From the NCBI RefSeq assembly GCF_001632365.1, contig NW_024468543.1, positions 115,749 through 179,748 of the forward strand: a DNA stretch of 64,000 nucleotides, read 5' to 3'. The stretch is from Laetiporus sulphureus 93-53. Its lineage: Eukaryota > Basidiomycota > Agaricomycetes > Polyporales > Laetiporaceae. Position numbers and translations under genes: made by a program. Shown here piece by piece: positions 44,578 through 56,545 of the stretch (the first letter of the stretch is position 1; every line of letters starts with the position of its first letter). The notes beneath the pieces were generated by a model. It saw only the letters and a program-made list of their open reading frames with translations. It ran no database searches and had not been told where the DNA came from.

Positions 44578-45980
44578 GTTTTCCACGACCTTTCTGGATG
44601 CCCGCCGTCAGAATTACTATGTCTATGTCTCTTTCTCCTCTCGTCAGTCAGTCCGTCGATCGTCCGTATCTTGACGCTTGTTGTAATTTTGACCATGTGG
44701 ACAGTCCAGTAGTTCCTTCTCCTTCCCGTCCCTGCCACCCACCATCCGGTCTCATACACGTCTCCGTATACTTTTCGTACGATATCACATACTGTGTGCT
44801 GGCTTCGTCCCCCTTTCGTTGACGACTACTCCGTCCTGTAAGTGCTCTACCGGGTATTTACAGATCGGAATATACTGTCAGCAGTTTGATCGTGTCTAGT
44901 ATATTTATGACGGGTATTTTGCCGTTTGTCGCTCATTTCGTTCATTTCACCCCTGGCTCTCTGAAGTAGGAGTTCGGCAGCATGTGGCAAGTATTAAATG
45001 GCTAGCGCTGACCGTCGGCCGGTATTGTCGCAGTCGTCCTAGCTTTTGCGCTTACCAGATCACAGCCACCGACGGGACGAGCGTCCTGATATGGACTATC
45101 CACCTAGGTTCAAGCCACCATGATTGAGTACTGAGTGGGCACGAGCGCGAAGCAGAATGTCCAACGTGTTCGTCGACCAGCAAAGGCGGGCTGTGCGACC
45201 ATCTCGTTCGTGGATGCTTGTAGAGTGGACCGGTGGCAACTCGAGCGAAAGATGTTCGCATTATACATGTTGGGAGCGCTATGGTACCGGAGTGCGGTTC
45301 ACTGGATTGGTGAGTTTTTTTTGGAATATATGTTGCGTTGGTGAGATTTTATCTGGGGTTAGGCAAATGTCAGTCCGTGCATATCGTCAGCATACGAGCA
45401 AGAGAGAACGAATCTCTCCGTTCTCATGATATCAAATCACTTTTCCTGCAACAATGACTGTGAGACACGGCGTTGAAACACCTTGAGCAGCGGTGGTGAA
45501 TATTTTGCTGACACGGATCACTTGGAACCGAAATGACAATCGAAGTCGGTCGGTCGAGCTGTTCGGAACGTTTGGTCAAGACGAAGGGTTCTGCTACTAG
45601 TATCACATCCTTCCCCAGATGAACTGCTCTTGCGTTTGAAACAGCAGTATTATGGTGTGGCGATGCCGCGGAGGTGCGTGTCAGAATTGCACACGCCGTG
45701 TTGCTGGATGATAACACTTGATGACGCAGCGCTGTAAATGTCTCGGAGGGACGGCGAAACTGTGGAATCTTTACGGTCACTCAAAAAGCGAGTTTGTTGC
45801 AGAACGACGAAGGAGGTTTATCAATGATGTTCATCAATACCTCTGACCAAAAGTCCAGCTAGAAGGAGGGGTAGGCCGCCGGTCGCGCACGATCAACGTT
45901 CAACGGGAGAGCCGCTATTATCGAGCTTCACGCATTCACGTCCCTAGCAGTGGTGGTTTCTTGGCAGCTGTTCTAACATG

Positions 45981-46222
45981 ACGCACGAGAGCATGCTGTG
46001 CTGGTACGTGCAACTTCAGATCATAATAGCATTTGCACTGCAGGGCTGACCGGATTTCAATTACGACCATGTTGGCTGACTGGCTGCGACCCTCTTCTAC
46101 GACGCACGAGAGCATGCTGTCCTGGCGCGCGCAAGTTCAGATCACAATGTTCGCGCTGCACGGCTGACCAGATTTCAGTTATGACCGTGTTGGCTGACTG
46201 GCTGAGACCGTGGGTTCCCCTC
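45981..46222. repeat. two-copy tandem repeat, period 121
   Basis: The sequence ACGCACGAGAGCATGCTGT begins at 45981 and again at 46102. The following bases (CTGGCTG, ATGTTGGCTGACTGG) also repeat. The copies differ by about 10%. The repeat lies 160 bases upstream of the glycosyltransferase start, in its promoter region. Confidence 0.8.
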
Positions 46223-46378
46223 TCTCTTTTTTCTGCCAGCCGCAAGACAGAGTTCTTCGGTGCTGTCAGATTACGCCCTGTTTCCTTCCAGAAACCGTGC
46301 AGCCTTCTTGATATATACCCGCTTGCGTCTGTGCTCGTCTGCGCCCCGGAGTGGTGAAGGCGTGGAAGCCGTCGAAGG

Positions 46379-48017
46379 ATGCTTCAGCTGACATCTGATC
46401 ACTTTCCCATATGTAAGTCGCGATTCTCTTCGCGGCGTAAATACATCCTCACCGCTACTTCTGTAGTCGTGCCGCTCGGAGTCATAGGGTACGTCGTTAT
46501 ATATCGTGGCGTATCCAAGACTGACCAACGGTAGATTCTACCGCTACCTCTGGTACCTCATCCGCATCGCTGCCTGGTCCACCTACCGCCCCATCCCGCT
46601 CCCCGAAAATCCCACCTACGTCGCCTCAGAAGATGTCACCATCATCGTGCCCACCATCGACGCCGGCGAGGAGTTCATCGAAGCCGCACACACCTGGCTC
46701 GCCGGCAACCCGAAGGAAATCCTCATCATCACCGAGGAGCGCATGCGCGGCCCGCTGCAGGCCCTCGCGGATGCGGTCGACCCCGCGCACATCCGCGTGC
46801 TCACCGTGCCGTATGCTAACAAGCGCCTCCAGATGGCGCATGGCATCCACCATGCGACGACGGACATCATCGTGTTCGCGGACGACGACGCGCTTTGGCC
46901 GTCGACGCTCCTCCCGTACGTCCTCGCGTGCTTTGAGGACCAGCGCATCGGCGGCGTTGGCACCGCGCAGCGCGTGACGCCCGTGCGAGAGCGCATGACG
47001 GTCTGGGAGGTCCTCGCCGCATTTCGCCTGTCCATACGCAATATCGAAATCGCTGCGTCGACACATATCGACGGCGGGATCCCCTGTCTGTCTGGGCGCA
47101 CCGCTGCGTATCGTACTGTTATTTTAAAGGACCCCGGGTTCCTGCATGGCTTCACGCACGACTACTGGCTGGGGAAGTACCAGCTCAACTCGGGCGACGA
47201 CAAGTTCTTGACGCGGTGGATGGTGAGCCATGGCTGGGACACTTACGTGCAGTGCTGTAGGGAGGCAGAGCTGCTGAGCACGATGAAGCCGAATTGGAGG
47301 TTCCTGAAGCAGGTTCTGCGCTGGACGAGGAATACTTGGCGGTCGGACCTGCGCTCGCTGTTCATGGAGCGGCATATATGGACGGCGCATCCTTATGTTG
47401 CATATACAATGGTATGAAGAAGCAACTAGGTCTATGTTCTTCTGACTGAATATGTTGGCTCAGGTCGACAAGCTGGTTAACCCATTCACCCTCCTCGCCG
47501 GACCTTGCCTGGTAGCCTATGTCACGTATAAGAGCACCATCCCGGTTGATAGCGGAGGATATCACCTGCCACCATGGTTCGAACCTCTCGTCTCCCTTTC
47601 CTGTCTCTATCCCACTCATTCATCTGCCTTATCAGGAACGTCGTCCTCAGCTACCTCGCATGGCTGCTCGCCACACGCACTGCGAAGCTGCTCCCGCACC
47701 TATGGTACCGCCCGCAAGACATCATCTACGTTCCCGCGTTCATCATCTTCGGATACTACTTTGCTATCATGAAGATTTACGCGCTCCTAACGCTGCACGA
47801 GGTTCGTCCTGCGCCATGGCCATCGTTGCATGTATAATGGAGGTACTCATGAACCTCTGCATCGCAGACCGGCTGGGGCACCCGCGCAGGCATCGGCGAT
47901 CCTACTGCGGCTACCGCCGCTGTTGACACTCAGACAAACGCGAACACTCCTGGGTGTGCGGAGAAGGAGAAGCGGCGAGATCCTCCACCGTCTGAGTTCC
48001 CTTTTCCTCCGGTCTAA
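46379..48017 (+). CDS. family 2 glycosyltransferase, Cps1-like polysaccharide synthase
   Basis: Six exons are read: 46379-46412, 46467-46488 (22 nt), 46535-47411, 47464-47576, 47636-47801 and 47868-48017, 453 residues. The family makes extracellular or wall polysaccharide at the plasma membrane from a nucleotide sugar. An N-terminal membrane segment (FVPLGVIGFYRYLWYLIR) crosses the microexon. VTIIVPTIDAGEEF and the FADDDALWP Asp motif bind the nucleotide sugar and metal. HDYWLGKYQLNSGDDKFLTRW and VLRWTRNTWRS match the acceptor/catalytic and Q-x-x-RW regions, with Lys-Gln-Val-Leu before RW. C-terminal hydrophobic segments follow (VVLSYLAWLLATRTAKL, FIIFGYYFAIMKIYALLTL), then a Pro-rich tail ending at TAA 48015. 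It resembles fungal Cps1 hyaluronan-synthase-like proteins. The product polysaccharide is not known. Confidence 0.9.
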
Positions 48018-48676
48018 GAACGCGAGTGGAATATCGACGTCACTGGCACGGCTTCCTATACGTCTCGTCATAATTTCTGGTACACTTTGATCGTTACTGC
48101 TAGACTCATATGCGTTATCTGTCGCTCGTCCACTCGTCACGATCTAGCCATTGTGTTTCAGTCCGTATATCTTCTGTACCGCCCATCTCATTCGCCCATC
48201 ACAGTCGAGTCATTGCTTAAACTGTTTACTTTCTGTACTGCGCATACAATTCCGTACAGCGTCCCATGGGTTTTGAGGGACTGGTGGTGCTCTGTGTATC
48301 ATATCCTGCGCACGCACAGGTTTCATGTAACCTCCTCCACGGAGCTGAACGCCGAGGCTGTGGAGTTCTCTCATGTTGGCATCTCGAGCGCACATCCATA
48401 AATTCTTATATATTAACGGGCATTACAGACGAAACGGAACTGCAGCCTTTAGATCCAGTGGGTGTCTTTAATCAGATGGCAATGGGGAACGAGACCTTGC
48501 GAGTAACATCGAGGGAAGAGTGGATTTACTATGCACGATACGAGCCGAAAGTGGAAGGAGCATGGCAATCCAGGTCAGTATCAGTGGAGGACGACGGGAG
48601 ACATAGGCTTGGGGGATGAGTACTGAGTGGACAGGGAAATGCGTGAAGCGGATCTGCGTAAGACTACGGTGAGCAG
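48018..48676. other. convergent intergenic region
   Basis: This lies between the 3' ends of the glycosyltransferase and the first RBR gene. Its right part (about 48370-48676) is homologous to 51150-51458, so it belongs to the RBR tandem duplication. I see no gene. Confidence 0.5.
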
Positions 48677-50761
48677 TCAGTCGGAACCTTCTATGGGCAC
48701 GATCCACGTCCAGCGACCATCCCTGAAGCCCCTGGCCGTGTCCTCCAGCATGATCTCGTTGCGCTTGTGCACGTACACCTAAGTGGATGAATGGCATCAG
48801 AATCAACGGTAGCGGAACCTGCACAATTACGACTACTCACCGTCTTGTCCGTCACCTTCTGGCGAAGCTCCTTGATCGCCTCGGGATCAATCGGTGACTC
48901 GATCAGCTCTGACAGTTCCTCAACCGCCCGTTCCAGGTCACTGGAATCCCCAGAAATTCATGAGACTTTGGATGCTCCGGTGAGATGATCAACTGGCACA
49001 TACCGCTGATTATCCTCAAACAGCTCCTTCTCGTTGCCCTTCTCAAGGAAGTATGCCATACCATACGTCCACATCAGTGTCGTGCGGCACTTGATCACCT
49101 CGTCCACTGCCTTCTTCATGAATTGTACCTCGATCCACGAAAGCTCGGACATGATCTGCATCTCTTCCATCTTCTTCTCTGTCTTCGCATACAGCTCTAC
49201 AGACAGCTTCTTCGACTGTTCATGGTTCGCCCAGCGGTTGTAGTACTGCGAACGGAGAGTAGATTGTAAGACCGGCGTGGCAAACAATGAGAGATTGGCC
49301 GACGTACGTGTAGGTACCGCTCCAAGGATGCACGGCTTCGCGACTGAGCATCTCGCGCATCGACACTTGTCTTCTCATCATATCGGTTGCAGTTGTACCA
49401 CGACGAGCCATGCTCGGACCAAGGACCTATATGCGTTGTTAATCAAGCATTCGTCGACATACAACGGGTCTTCTCACCCATGCACACCCAGCAAAACTCA
49501 TACTTGCATTTCTTGCACGTCATGTGGCTGAAGATAACATATGAATGGACATCTCACGAGCGGCAGCGACCACACTCACTTGCAACCACCATTCTTCTCG
49601 ATCGTGCTCTGACATTTGCTGCACTCCTTCGTGTTACTCTTGATCCAATTCGCCGTCTCGCTGTCGTCGTGACACTTCTGCAACCACATACGCGCGATGA
49701 CGCAAATGACCGGCCGATGGTCGCTATCGATGTTGCAGCCAAAACAGAACTTGTGCCCCGCTTCGCACGTCACGATCGGTACAATCTTCAAAAGAACAGA
49801 CCTGTTTGGCACCGCCGAACATGACACCGTATAAGTGCAAGACGGATATGGACAATACTTCAAATTGTGCATGTTGGACACGAACTGCCTGACGAGCAGC
49901 TCCTGGAAACGCTTCCACGTCTCAGCATCCTCTCCCAAGGCTTCATGGACAAACGGATCCGGGGTGGAAATCGAGCAACGCTCCGCCATGCAGGTGATCC
50001 AGGACTCGGCCTCGGTGCGGATCTTGCTGGTCACGTACGCATTCCAACACGATTTGCAGAACTTGTGATTGCAACACAACGCCATCGTCTCCGTCTGTTC
50101 CTCGTCGAAGCAAATTGGACAGACAAACCTAGCGTCTTCCACTGGCGGGCTGATTCGTTCGAGGATCTTAGAGGCACCAGACTTGAGTGCAAGAGTCCCT
50201 GCACTTTTTCCGCTCTTCCGGATGCCCGACGTAGAACGCGAGGACGAGGACGAAAGGTTCGAGCGCCCAGCAGGCTCTGGCGCCTTCTTGGGCGGTATGA
50301 TGCCCGCAGCAACTGAAACGGTTGTCGGGTTGTCCATATATTTCTCGATCAGCCTCTCCTTGTTCCAGTCCAAGTGACGCAAGAGCAAGGACGCCGTGGG
50401 TGTCTGCAACGAAGAACGTAAATATATACTATGCCAAAGTCGGATGATGCGGAGGTACTCACGTCGACCCCACATATCTCGCTGATGTAGTCGATATCCG
50501 CCTTCATCATCTTCTCGATGTCCGTCTGGCTTAGGGAATCGTACTCAACCTCGTATATCTTGTGGTGCGGATGCTCTTGCGAGCTGAAGTCGTTGAACGC
50601 ATCAAGCTCCATCTCCGAGGCAGATTCTGCAGTGTGCTTGATCAGCAACCCGAGGAGGACAACCGACAGGAACACTCACCATCCTCGTCTTCGTCGAGCA
50701 TATCATCGTCGTCGTCGTAGTATTCGACGTTCTCGTCGGAGTATTCATCGTTGGAGGACAT
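48677..50761 (-). CDS. ariadne-type RBR E3 ubiquitin ligase, copy A
   Basis: Eight exons are read on the minus strand: 50761-50680, 50626-50463, 50403-49580, 49527-49478, 49426-49308, 49245-49004, 48940-48841 and 48778-48677, 560 residues, close to human ARIH1. It has an acidic start ([15 protein letters not shown]), a UBA-like region ([16 protein letters not shown]), and RING1 from [20 protein letters not shown]. The IBR carries [10 protein letters not shown] and [12 protein letters not shown]2 ([14 protein letters not shown] then [16 protein letters not shown]) has its catalytic Cys in GGCNHMTC. The Ariadne domain runs from [14 protein letters not shown] to [13 protein letters not shown]. 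It transfers ubiquitin through a Cys thioester and usually partners cullin-RING ligases. It lies in a direct tandem pair with 51459-53531. The intron inside GGC-NHM splits the catalytic motif. Confidence 0.93.
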
Positions 50762-51458
50762 AGCGTGTCGTTGGCTCACGGGGGTCGTGTATAGAACTGG
50801 TCGGTGGCACTGAGTGGTGTTTGTGACGCCCGATCACTAATAAAGCCTTTCATTGCCATCTATTGCCATCTATTGCCATTCACTTGTCACAGCGCCCAAA
50901 CGTAAACGCATTCGTGTCTCTTAATTTCTTGAAGTTCATGCCAGCCCCTAGGCCTGGATGGCGGGAAAGGCATAACATGAGTTTTCTCTGTCAATCCGGG
51001 ACGAAGGTGTTCGGCGTTGAATGAGGCACGGCTGATCGCATTGACTGTCATGGCTTGCTTTAAGTTGTCTATCCACATATGAGAGCTGCAAGAAAACACC
51101 TATATAAAGGTTTATACCTCATTGGCCTTGATCTGCGACCACATTGGTTTCATGTTGGCATCCCCAGCGCGCATGAATAATCCAATAATACATTGACACA
51201 TAATACATAATACAGACGACACAGGAAGTACTAAGATCCTAAATTACATTGTGCGTCACCGATCAGACGGTGATGGGAACGAGAGCGTGCGAGGGACAGC
51301 GAAGAAAGAACCGGTGTACAGTGCAAAATATAAGTCGGGAATGGGTATAGCATGAAAATTCCAGATCAGTGTCGGTGGAAAATGAAGTAAGCGTAGATGT
51401 GAGATATTAGTGGATAGGAAGTGCGTGAAGCGGATCTGCGTAAGACTTCGGTGGGCAA
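50762..51458. other. intergenic region between RBR copies
   Basis: This is the promoter of copy A and the 3' flank of copy B. A short triple repeat TTGCCATCTA/TTGCCATTCA is seen at about 50852-50882. I see no gene. Confidence 0.45.
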
Positions 51459-53531
51459 TCAGTCGGAACCCTCTATCGGCACGATCCATGTCCAGCGGCC
51501 CTCCATGAAGCCCCTGGCCGTGTCCTCGAGCATGATCTCATTACGCTTGTGCACGTAGACCTAAGTAGACGAATTGCATCAGAATCAACCGTAGCGGAAT
51601 TTGCATGATCAAGACTACTGACCGTCTTGTCCGTCACCTTCTGGCGGAGCTCCTTGATCCCCTCGGGGTCAATCGGTGACTCGATCAGCTCCGACAGTTC
51701 CTCAACTGCCCGCTCCAGGTCACTGAAATTCATGAGATCTTGATGATCCGGTAAGATGATCAATTAGCACATACCGCTGATTATCCTCAAACAACTCCTT
51801 CTCGTTGCCCTTCTCGAGGAAGTATGCCATACCATACGTCCACATCAGTGTCGTGCGGCATTGGATCACCTCATCAACTGCCTTCTTCAAGAATTGCACC
51901 TCGATCCACGAAAGCTCGGACATGATCTGCATCTCTTCCATCTTCTTCTCTGTCTTCGCATACAGCTCTACAGACAGCGTCTTCGATTGTTCATGATTCG
52001 CCCAGCGATTGTAATACTGCAATGGGGAGGGGTGTAAGATCGGCGTGGCGCAAAGTGAAAGGGTGGCCGGCGTACGTGCAGGTACCGCTCCAATGATGCA
52101 CGGCTTCGCGACTGAGCGTCTCGAGCATCAACGCTCGTCTTCTCATCATAGCGGTTGCAGTTGTAAAACGACGACCCATGCTCGGACCAAGGGCCTACGT
52201 GTGCCGTTAATGAACATTCACCGACGTATAGCATATATGCTCACCCAAGCATACCCAGCAGAACTCCCACCTGCACTTCTTGCACGTCATATGGCTGAAG
52301 ATAACATATGATTAGACGTCTCACGATTGGCAGCGGCAGACTCACTTGCAACCACCATTCTTCTCGATCGTGCTCTGACATTTGCTGCACTCCTTCGTGT
52401 TGCTCTTGATCCAATTCGCCGTCTCGCTGTCGTCGTGACACTTCTGCAGCCACATACGCGCGATGGCGCAAATGACCGGCCGATGGTCGCTGTCGATGTT
52501 GCAGCCAAAGCAAAACTTGTGCCCCGCTCCGCACGTCACGATCGGTACAGTCTTCAAAAGAACAGACCTGTTTGGCACCGCCGAACATGACGCTGTATAA
52601 GTGCAAGACGGATATGGGCAATACTTCAAATTGTGCATGTTGGAGACGAACTGCCTGCCGAGCAGCTCCTGGAAGCGTTCCCAAGTCTCAGCATCCTCTC
52701 CCAAGGCTTCATGGACAAACGGGTCCGGGGCGGCAATCGAGCAGCGCTCCGCCATGCAGGTGATCCAGCACTCGGCCTCGGTGCGGATCTTGCTGGTCAC
52801 GTATGCATTCCAACACGACTTGCAGAACTTGTGGTTGCAACACAGCGCCATGGTCTCCGTCTGTTCCTCGTCGAAGCAGATTGGACAGACAAAGTTGGCG
52901 TCCTCCACTGAAGGGCTGGTTCGTCCGAGAATCCTAAACATGCCAGGCTGAAGCCCAGGTGTCGCCGCGCTTCTGCTGCTCTGTTGGGTGCCCAACGTAG
53001 AGCGCAAGTATGAGGACGAGGAATGAAAGCGCGCAGGCTCTGGCGCCTTCTTGGGCGGTATAATGCCTGCAGCAGTTGAAATGATCATCGGGTTGTCCAT
53101 GTATTTCTCGATCAGCATCTCCTTGTTCCAGTTCAAGTAGCGCAAAAGCAAGGACGCCGCGTGTATCTACAACGAATAATGCAAATAAATACTGTGCCAA
53201 AATTGGACGATGTGGAAGTACTCACGTCGACCCCACATATCTCGCTGATGTAGTCGATATCCGCCTTCATCATCTTCTCGATATCCGTCTGGCTTAGGGA
53301 ATCGTACTCAACCTCGTATATCTTGTGGAGCGGATGCTCGGCCGAGTTGAAGTCGTTGAACTCATCGAGCTCCATCTCCGAGGCAGATCCTGCAGTGTGC
53401 TTGATCAGCTACCCGAGGAGGCCAATTGACAAGGACACTCGCCATCCTCGTCCTCATCCTCGTCAAACATGTCCTCGTCATCATCATAGTACTCGACGTC
53501 CTCGTCAGAATATTCGTCGTTGGAGGACATG
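51459..53531 (-). CDS. ariadne-type RBR E3 ubiquitin ligase, copy B
   Basis: This copy has the same eight-exon structure and domain order as copy A. RING1, IBR and RING2 are almost unchanged ([34 protein letters not shown]2 has [14 protein letters not shown]), and the catalytic GGC is present. The Ser-rich linker between the UBA-like region and RING1 is strongly diverged: [20 protein letters not shown] here, against a Ser-rich segment of different sequence and length in copy A. All exons are open and splice sites are kept, so both copies are probably active. The start (53531) lies 190 bases from the divergent lysyl-tRNA synthetase. Confidence 0.92.
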
Positions 53532-53721
53532 GCGCGTCGTTGGGTGAGGGGGTCGCGTGTAGGAGTGCGGTACTGGTAGGGGCTGCATGCGGAATAGGCG
53601 CCAAAGATGTCAAGTTCGACAAGATTGACACTCCGAAAGCCTTCCTGTGAAAGAACCTTGTAACGGTTATGTAAGCGATAGTATATTCCTGACTCGGGTC
53701 GCAGACGCCACAAAAAGTTAC
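53532..53721. promoter_or_regulatory. bidirectional promoter, RBR copy B / lysyl-tRNA synthetase
   Basis: Only 190 bases separate the ATG of the minus-strand RBR gene (53531) from the first ATG of the plus-strand synthetase (53722). Both promoters and leaders must fit here. I see no clear TATA box. Confidence 0.6.
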
Positions 53722-56153
53722 ATGCAAAGACTGATCTTCTCCAGATCTGCCGTACGACCTCTCCTGCTGCACAGAAAAATCTTTACACCACCTGCAGGAG
53801 TTAGAGCAATGGCGACAGAACATACAGGCACACATAAGGACCCTGTGACGGGCGAGATGATCTCCAAGCAGTGCGTTCCGTTTTCTACTCTCTACTCGAA
53901 CGTCCTTCACCGATCTCTATGCGATCAGGGAGCTCAAGCGGCGCGAAAAGCAAAGAGCGAAGGAGGCGAAGACTGCAGAGAAGGCTGCAGCCGCTCCCAA
54001 GCCTGCTGTGGCTCAGAATGCAGCGGCACAGAATGAGGATGAGTTGAGCCCGAACGTGAGTGATCCATACTACTCTTAATCATGTCGTGGAATACATTGT
54101 CAGGCGCACGGTGATTGGGGCCATGAACATAGACCCGATGGGGGCATGTTCTTTCACCCTTGCCCTTGCAAGCCATGGATTTTACCTCCAACAACCATAA
54201 CATTTTGATTGCACCGATTTCGCCTGAAGTCTGACCGTCTCGATTGACTGATTGCCCAAACACACAGCAATACTTCGAGCTTCGTTCTCGGCACATTCAA
54301 AAGCTGAAGGAGACCAAGTCCCCGAACCCATACCCTCACAAGTTCGAGGTCTCGATATCCCTCACCAACTACATCGAGAAGTATGGCCAGGAAGACAAGA
54401 TCAAGCCTGGAGAGCGATTGAATGGCGTAGTCGAATGCATCGCGGGCCGCATCCACAGTCTACGGGAGTCGAGTCGGTTCCTTAGGTTCTACAACCTGCA
54501 TGGCGAAGGCCAGAAGGTGCAGATCATGGCAGCCAAGCAGTACGTACTTTGCAGTATATGTATGAGCTGTGACTCAATTTCTGTACAGGGATTCCAAGGA
54601 TCCAGAGGCATTCGTTGACGTGCATGAAAACTTCCGCCGAGGAGACATCGTCGGTGTGATTGGTACCCCCGTACGCACGAAGAAGGGCGAGCTTTCCATC
54701 GCTCCCTCAGAAATGATCCTCCTTGCACCCAATCTGCACCAGCTTCCGTCCGAGCACTTCGGACTGAAGGACCAGGAAACGCGATACCGCAAGCGCTACC
54801 TTGATCTAGTCCTCTCGCAGGGCACGCGCAACATCTTCATCACACGGAGCAAAATCATCAACTACATCCGACGCTTCTTCGACAATCTCGGCTTCCTGGA
54901 GGTTGAGACGCCGATGACGAGCATGATCGCGGGCGGCGCGACGGCGAAGCCGTTCGTCACGCATCACAACGACCTCGACCTCGACCTGTACCTCCGCATC
55001 GCTCCCGAACTCTACCTGAAGCAGCTCGTCGTCGGCGGGCTCGATCGCGTCTACGAGATCGGGCGCGTGTTCCGCAACGAGGGCATCGACCTCACACATA
55101 ACCCCGAGTTCACGATCTGCGAGTTCTATATGGCCTATGCGGACATGTACGACTTGATGGATCTGACGGAAAGCCTGATCGAGGGGATGGTAAAGTATCT
55201 GACTGGTGGCAAGACAACGCTACAGTACCATCCTGAAGGCAAGGACAACGATAAGGTGTATGAGCTTGAGTTCAAGCGGCCGTGGAAGAGATATGATATG
55301 ATAGAGACGCTCGAGGAGAAGCTCGGGGTGAAGTTCCCTCCTGGTGAGACCCTGCATACCGAAGAGGCGAACAAGTTCCTGCGCGATCTGTGCCAAAAGG
55401 TGGATTGCAGTGGATATCGTAGAAATCACCAATTGCTGACATCCTACACAGCACAATGTAGAGTGCAGCGAGCCGCGAACGAATACTCGACTTCTCGATA
55501 AGGTGGGATTCAATAATTAGCGCAATCGTGCGGTTTGCTGATTCGTTTCAACTCATTAGCTTGTCGGCGAATTTATCGAACCCCTTTGCATCTCGCCAGC
55601 CTTCATCGGTGTGTCATTCCTTATGCTGTTCTCACAATGTCTCATCGTTTCTGCAGTGGGCCACCCACAAGTCATGTCGCCGCTGGCCAAGTACCACCGC
55701 TCGCGCCCCGGCCTCTGTGAGCGGTTCGAAGGTTTCATGTGTGGCAAGGAATTCTGCAACGCATACACCGAGTTGAACGACCCGTTCGAGCAGCGATTGC
55801 GCTTCGAAGAGCAGGTGCGGCAGAAGGAGGCCGGCGACGACGAGGCGCAAGGCATCGATGAGACCTTCGTGGATGCGTGCGTATATTCTCACAGCTTCGC
55901 TCAAGCCTGTTCTAACGCTGTGCCGCAGCTTGGAGCATGGTCTTCCACCAACAGGAGGATGGGGTATCGGTATCGACCGCTTGGTGATGTTCCTGACAGA
56001 TTCACAAAGTGCGTACTCGTGTCTCTGCTTCCATGCTATCCGATCTGAACGTGTGGTGCAGACATCAAGGAGGTGCTGCTGTTCCCGGCGATGAAGCCTA
56101 TCGAGACGCCGGCAAACATGACCGGTGTTGTTGGTCCCTCGGGGCAGATTTAG
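53722..56153 (+). CDS. KRS1: lysyl-tRNA synthetase (class II), probable dual-targeted
   Basis: Nine exons are read: 53722-53870, 53929-54055, 54268-54539, 54589-55399, 55452-55502, 55560-55608, 55657-55876, 55929-56008 and 56062-56153. The product has 616 residues from the first Met, or 587 from the Met at 53809. The first 29 residues ([17 protein letters not shown]) are basic, lack acidic residues and look like a mitochondrial presequence. The second Met begins the cytosolic form. A Lys/Ala-rich N-terminal helix follows, then the OB-fold anticodon domain ([32 protein letters not shown]). The class II catalytic domain has motif 1 in GFLEVETPM, motif 2 in [20 protein letters not shown] and motif 3 in [17 protein letters not shown]. 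It charges tRNA-Lys. It ends at TAG 56151-56153. Confidence 0.95.
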
Positions 56154-56545
56154 AGTATCTGACTGTGCTTGATCTTCCACGTTGTGCAAATGGGAGTAGA
56201 CAGGGTTGTCTTGCGGCTATGAACGTGTGCGACTCGAGTCTAAGATTCCTCCATCTTTTGAGCAATATTCTATGGTGAGGTGCGGGCAGTTCAAAGTGGG
56301 GGATCGTCGCCTTCGTATACGTGTTTTTTTCCGCTGTCAGTAGAACTTGTCGGAACCGTCACGCTTGCTTCCCATCGATACATGCTTTTCGAGGGTCGTC
56401 GAAGGTGCTGGAGAGGCACTCGAAGCGTCGAGAACTCTCAGGCCGCATTGGGGGCATGACGCGCGCCAAAATTTTGGGCGCGTAAAAGCCAAAGCGTATC
56501 TGCAGGCGTGCCCTCCAGATCTGCACGTTTACCTCTTCAACCACC

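Larger units (their letters stand above)
44485..46378. other. intergenic region with 121-base tandem repeat
   Basis: No gene is recognised. Frames near 45124 and 45998 are short, and the latter consists largely of the tandem repeat at 45981-46222. Confidence 0.4.
48370..53960. repeat. tandem duplication of RBR gene (period about 2.78 kb)
   Basis: The two RBR genes and about 300 bases of 3' flank are repeated head to tail. The stop codons are 2782 bases apart and the starts 2770 apart. CATGTTGGCATC marks the left end of both copies (48372 and 51151). The exact right end of the second copy is not clear, because the lysyl-tRNA synthetase gene starts at 53722. Confidence 0.8.

Noticed and set aside
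45998..46357. 119-codon frame upstream of the glycosyltransferase
   Set aside because: It consists largely of the 121-base tandem repeat and has no similarity or splice support.
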